From: Gavia stellata
Taxonomy: Eukaryota > Chordata > Aves > Gaviiformes > Gaviidae
Reading direction: 5' to 3'
Assembly: GCF_030936135.1 (NCBI RefSeq)
Contig: NC_082620.1
Coordinates: 4,836,001-4,900,000 of the forward strand
DNA: 64,000 bases
The notes under the pieces were generated by a model. The model was given only the letters and a program-made list of their open reading frames with translations. It ran no database searches and was not told where the DNA came from. A program made the position numbers and the translations under genes. Shown here one piece after another: positions 63,841-64,000 of this stretch (position 1 is the first letter of the stretch; each line of letters starts with the position of its first letter).

Positions 63841-64000
63841 GCTTTGATTCTTCCCTGCCCTGCGGGCTCAAAGAAAGGCCAAAAACAGCAGCGAGTTTCA
63901 GGCGTAAGGCTGTTTCTTTCTTTGCGGACAATCGAGTCACTTTTTAATGAATTGCACCCTCCGCGTCCGTGTACAGTGACACAATGTTGCAATATGTGCA
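63841..64000. other. Upstream flank of the CpG island
   Basis: The sequence falls back to ordinary composition. It includes ATGTTGCAAT near the window edge, which resembles a C/EBP site. No exon is visible; the next gene on this side (H6PD in mammals) is outside the window if synteny holds. Confidence 0.4.

Noticed and set aside
62694..63992. 432-codon minus-strand open frame, and overlapping plus-strand frames of 204-313 codons
   Set aside because: They lie in the CpG island, where stop codons are rare on all frames. The products are low-complexity Ala/Arg/Pro/Gly with no domain, and overlapping frames on both strands look equally open.
1..64000. CRISPR arrays, bacterial operons, phage or integrated viral genes
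   Set aside because: No regularly spaced repeats, no compact gene clusters and no viral polymerase or capsid motifs were seen. The window is ordinary vertebrate nuclear DNA.

Overview
The window is vertebrate nuclear DNA, most likely from a bird or another sauropsid. Two truncated CR1 retrotransposon tails ending in ATTCTGTG/ATTCTATG-type octamers point to sauropsids, repeats are otherwise sparse, and there is no trace of LINE-1 or Alu-type mammalian repeats. There are no operons, phage genes or CRISPR arrays. Almost all listed open frames of 60-190 codons fit chance in non-coding DNA.

One protein-coding gene can be read with confidence, on the minus strand: SPSB1 (SPRY domain and SOCS box protein 1). 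It fills most of the right 39 kb. A CpG-island promoter with a presumed non-coding first exon lies near 63.3 kb. Intron 1 is about 31.7 kb long. The main coding exon is 30820-31593, with its ATG at 31513. Intron 2 is 3.7 kb. The last exon carries the SOCS box (27018-27145) and a roughly 2 kb 3' UTR ending at a poly(A) signal at 25039-25044. Joining the two coding segments (694 + 128 nt) gives 273 residues plus a stop, with an intact SPRY domain, BC-box and Cul5-box. The SOCS-box exon is too short to stand out as an open frame and was found by reading through the splice junction.

The left 25 kb lies downstream of SPSB1 and appears intergenic. It holds three old MIR-like SINE remnants (near 0.1, 6.4 and 8.3 kb), one CR1 tail (12.6 kb), a homopurine tract (8.6 kb), a GC-rich patch with raised CpG content (9.56-10.6 kb), and a cluster of POU octamer motifs that includes a perfect 13-bp inverted repeat (19.56-19.96 kb). 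I recognised no coding exon there. In mammals the neighbours of SPSB1 are H6PD (upstream) and SLC25A33 (downstream); neither was seen here.

I found no undescribed biological system. The most useful leads are regulatory: an overlapping upstream ORF and a TATA/MEF2-type element just before the SPSB1 start codon, the octamer cluster downstream of the gene, the strand-composition asymmetry across the transcription unit, and the architecture of the CpG-island promoter.
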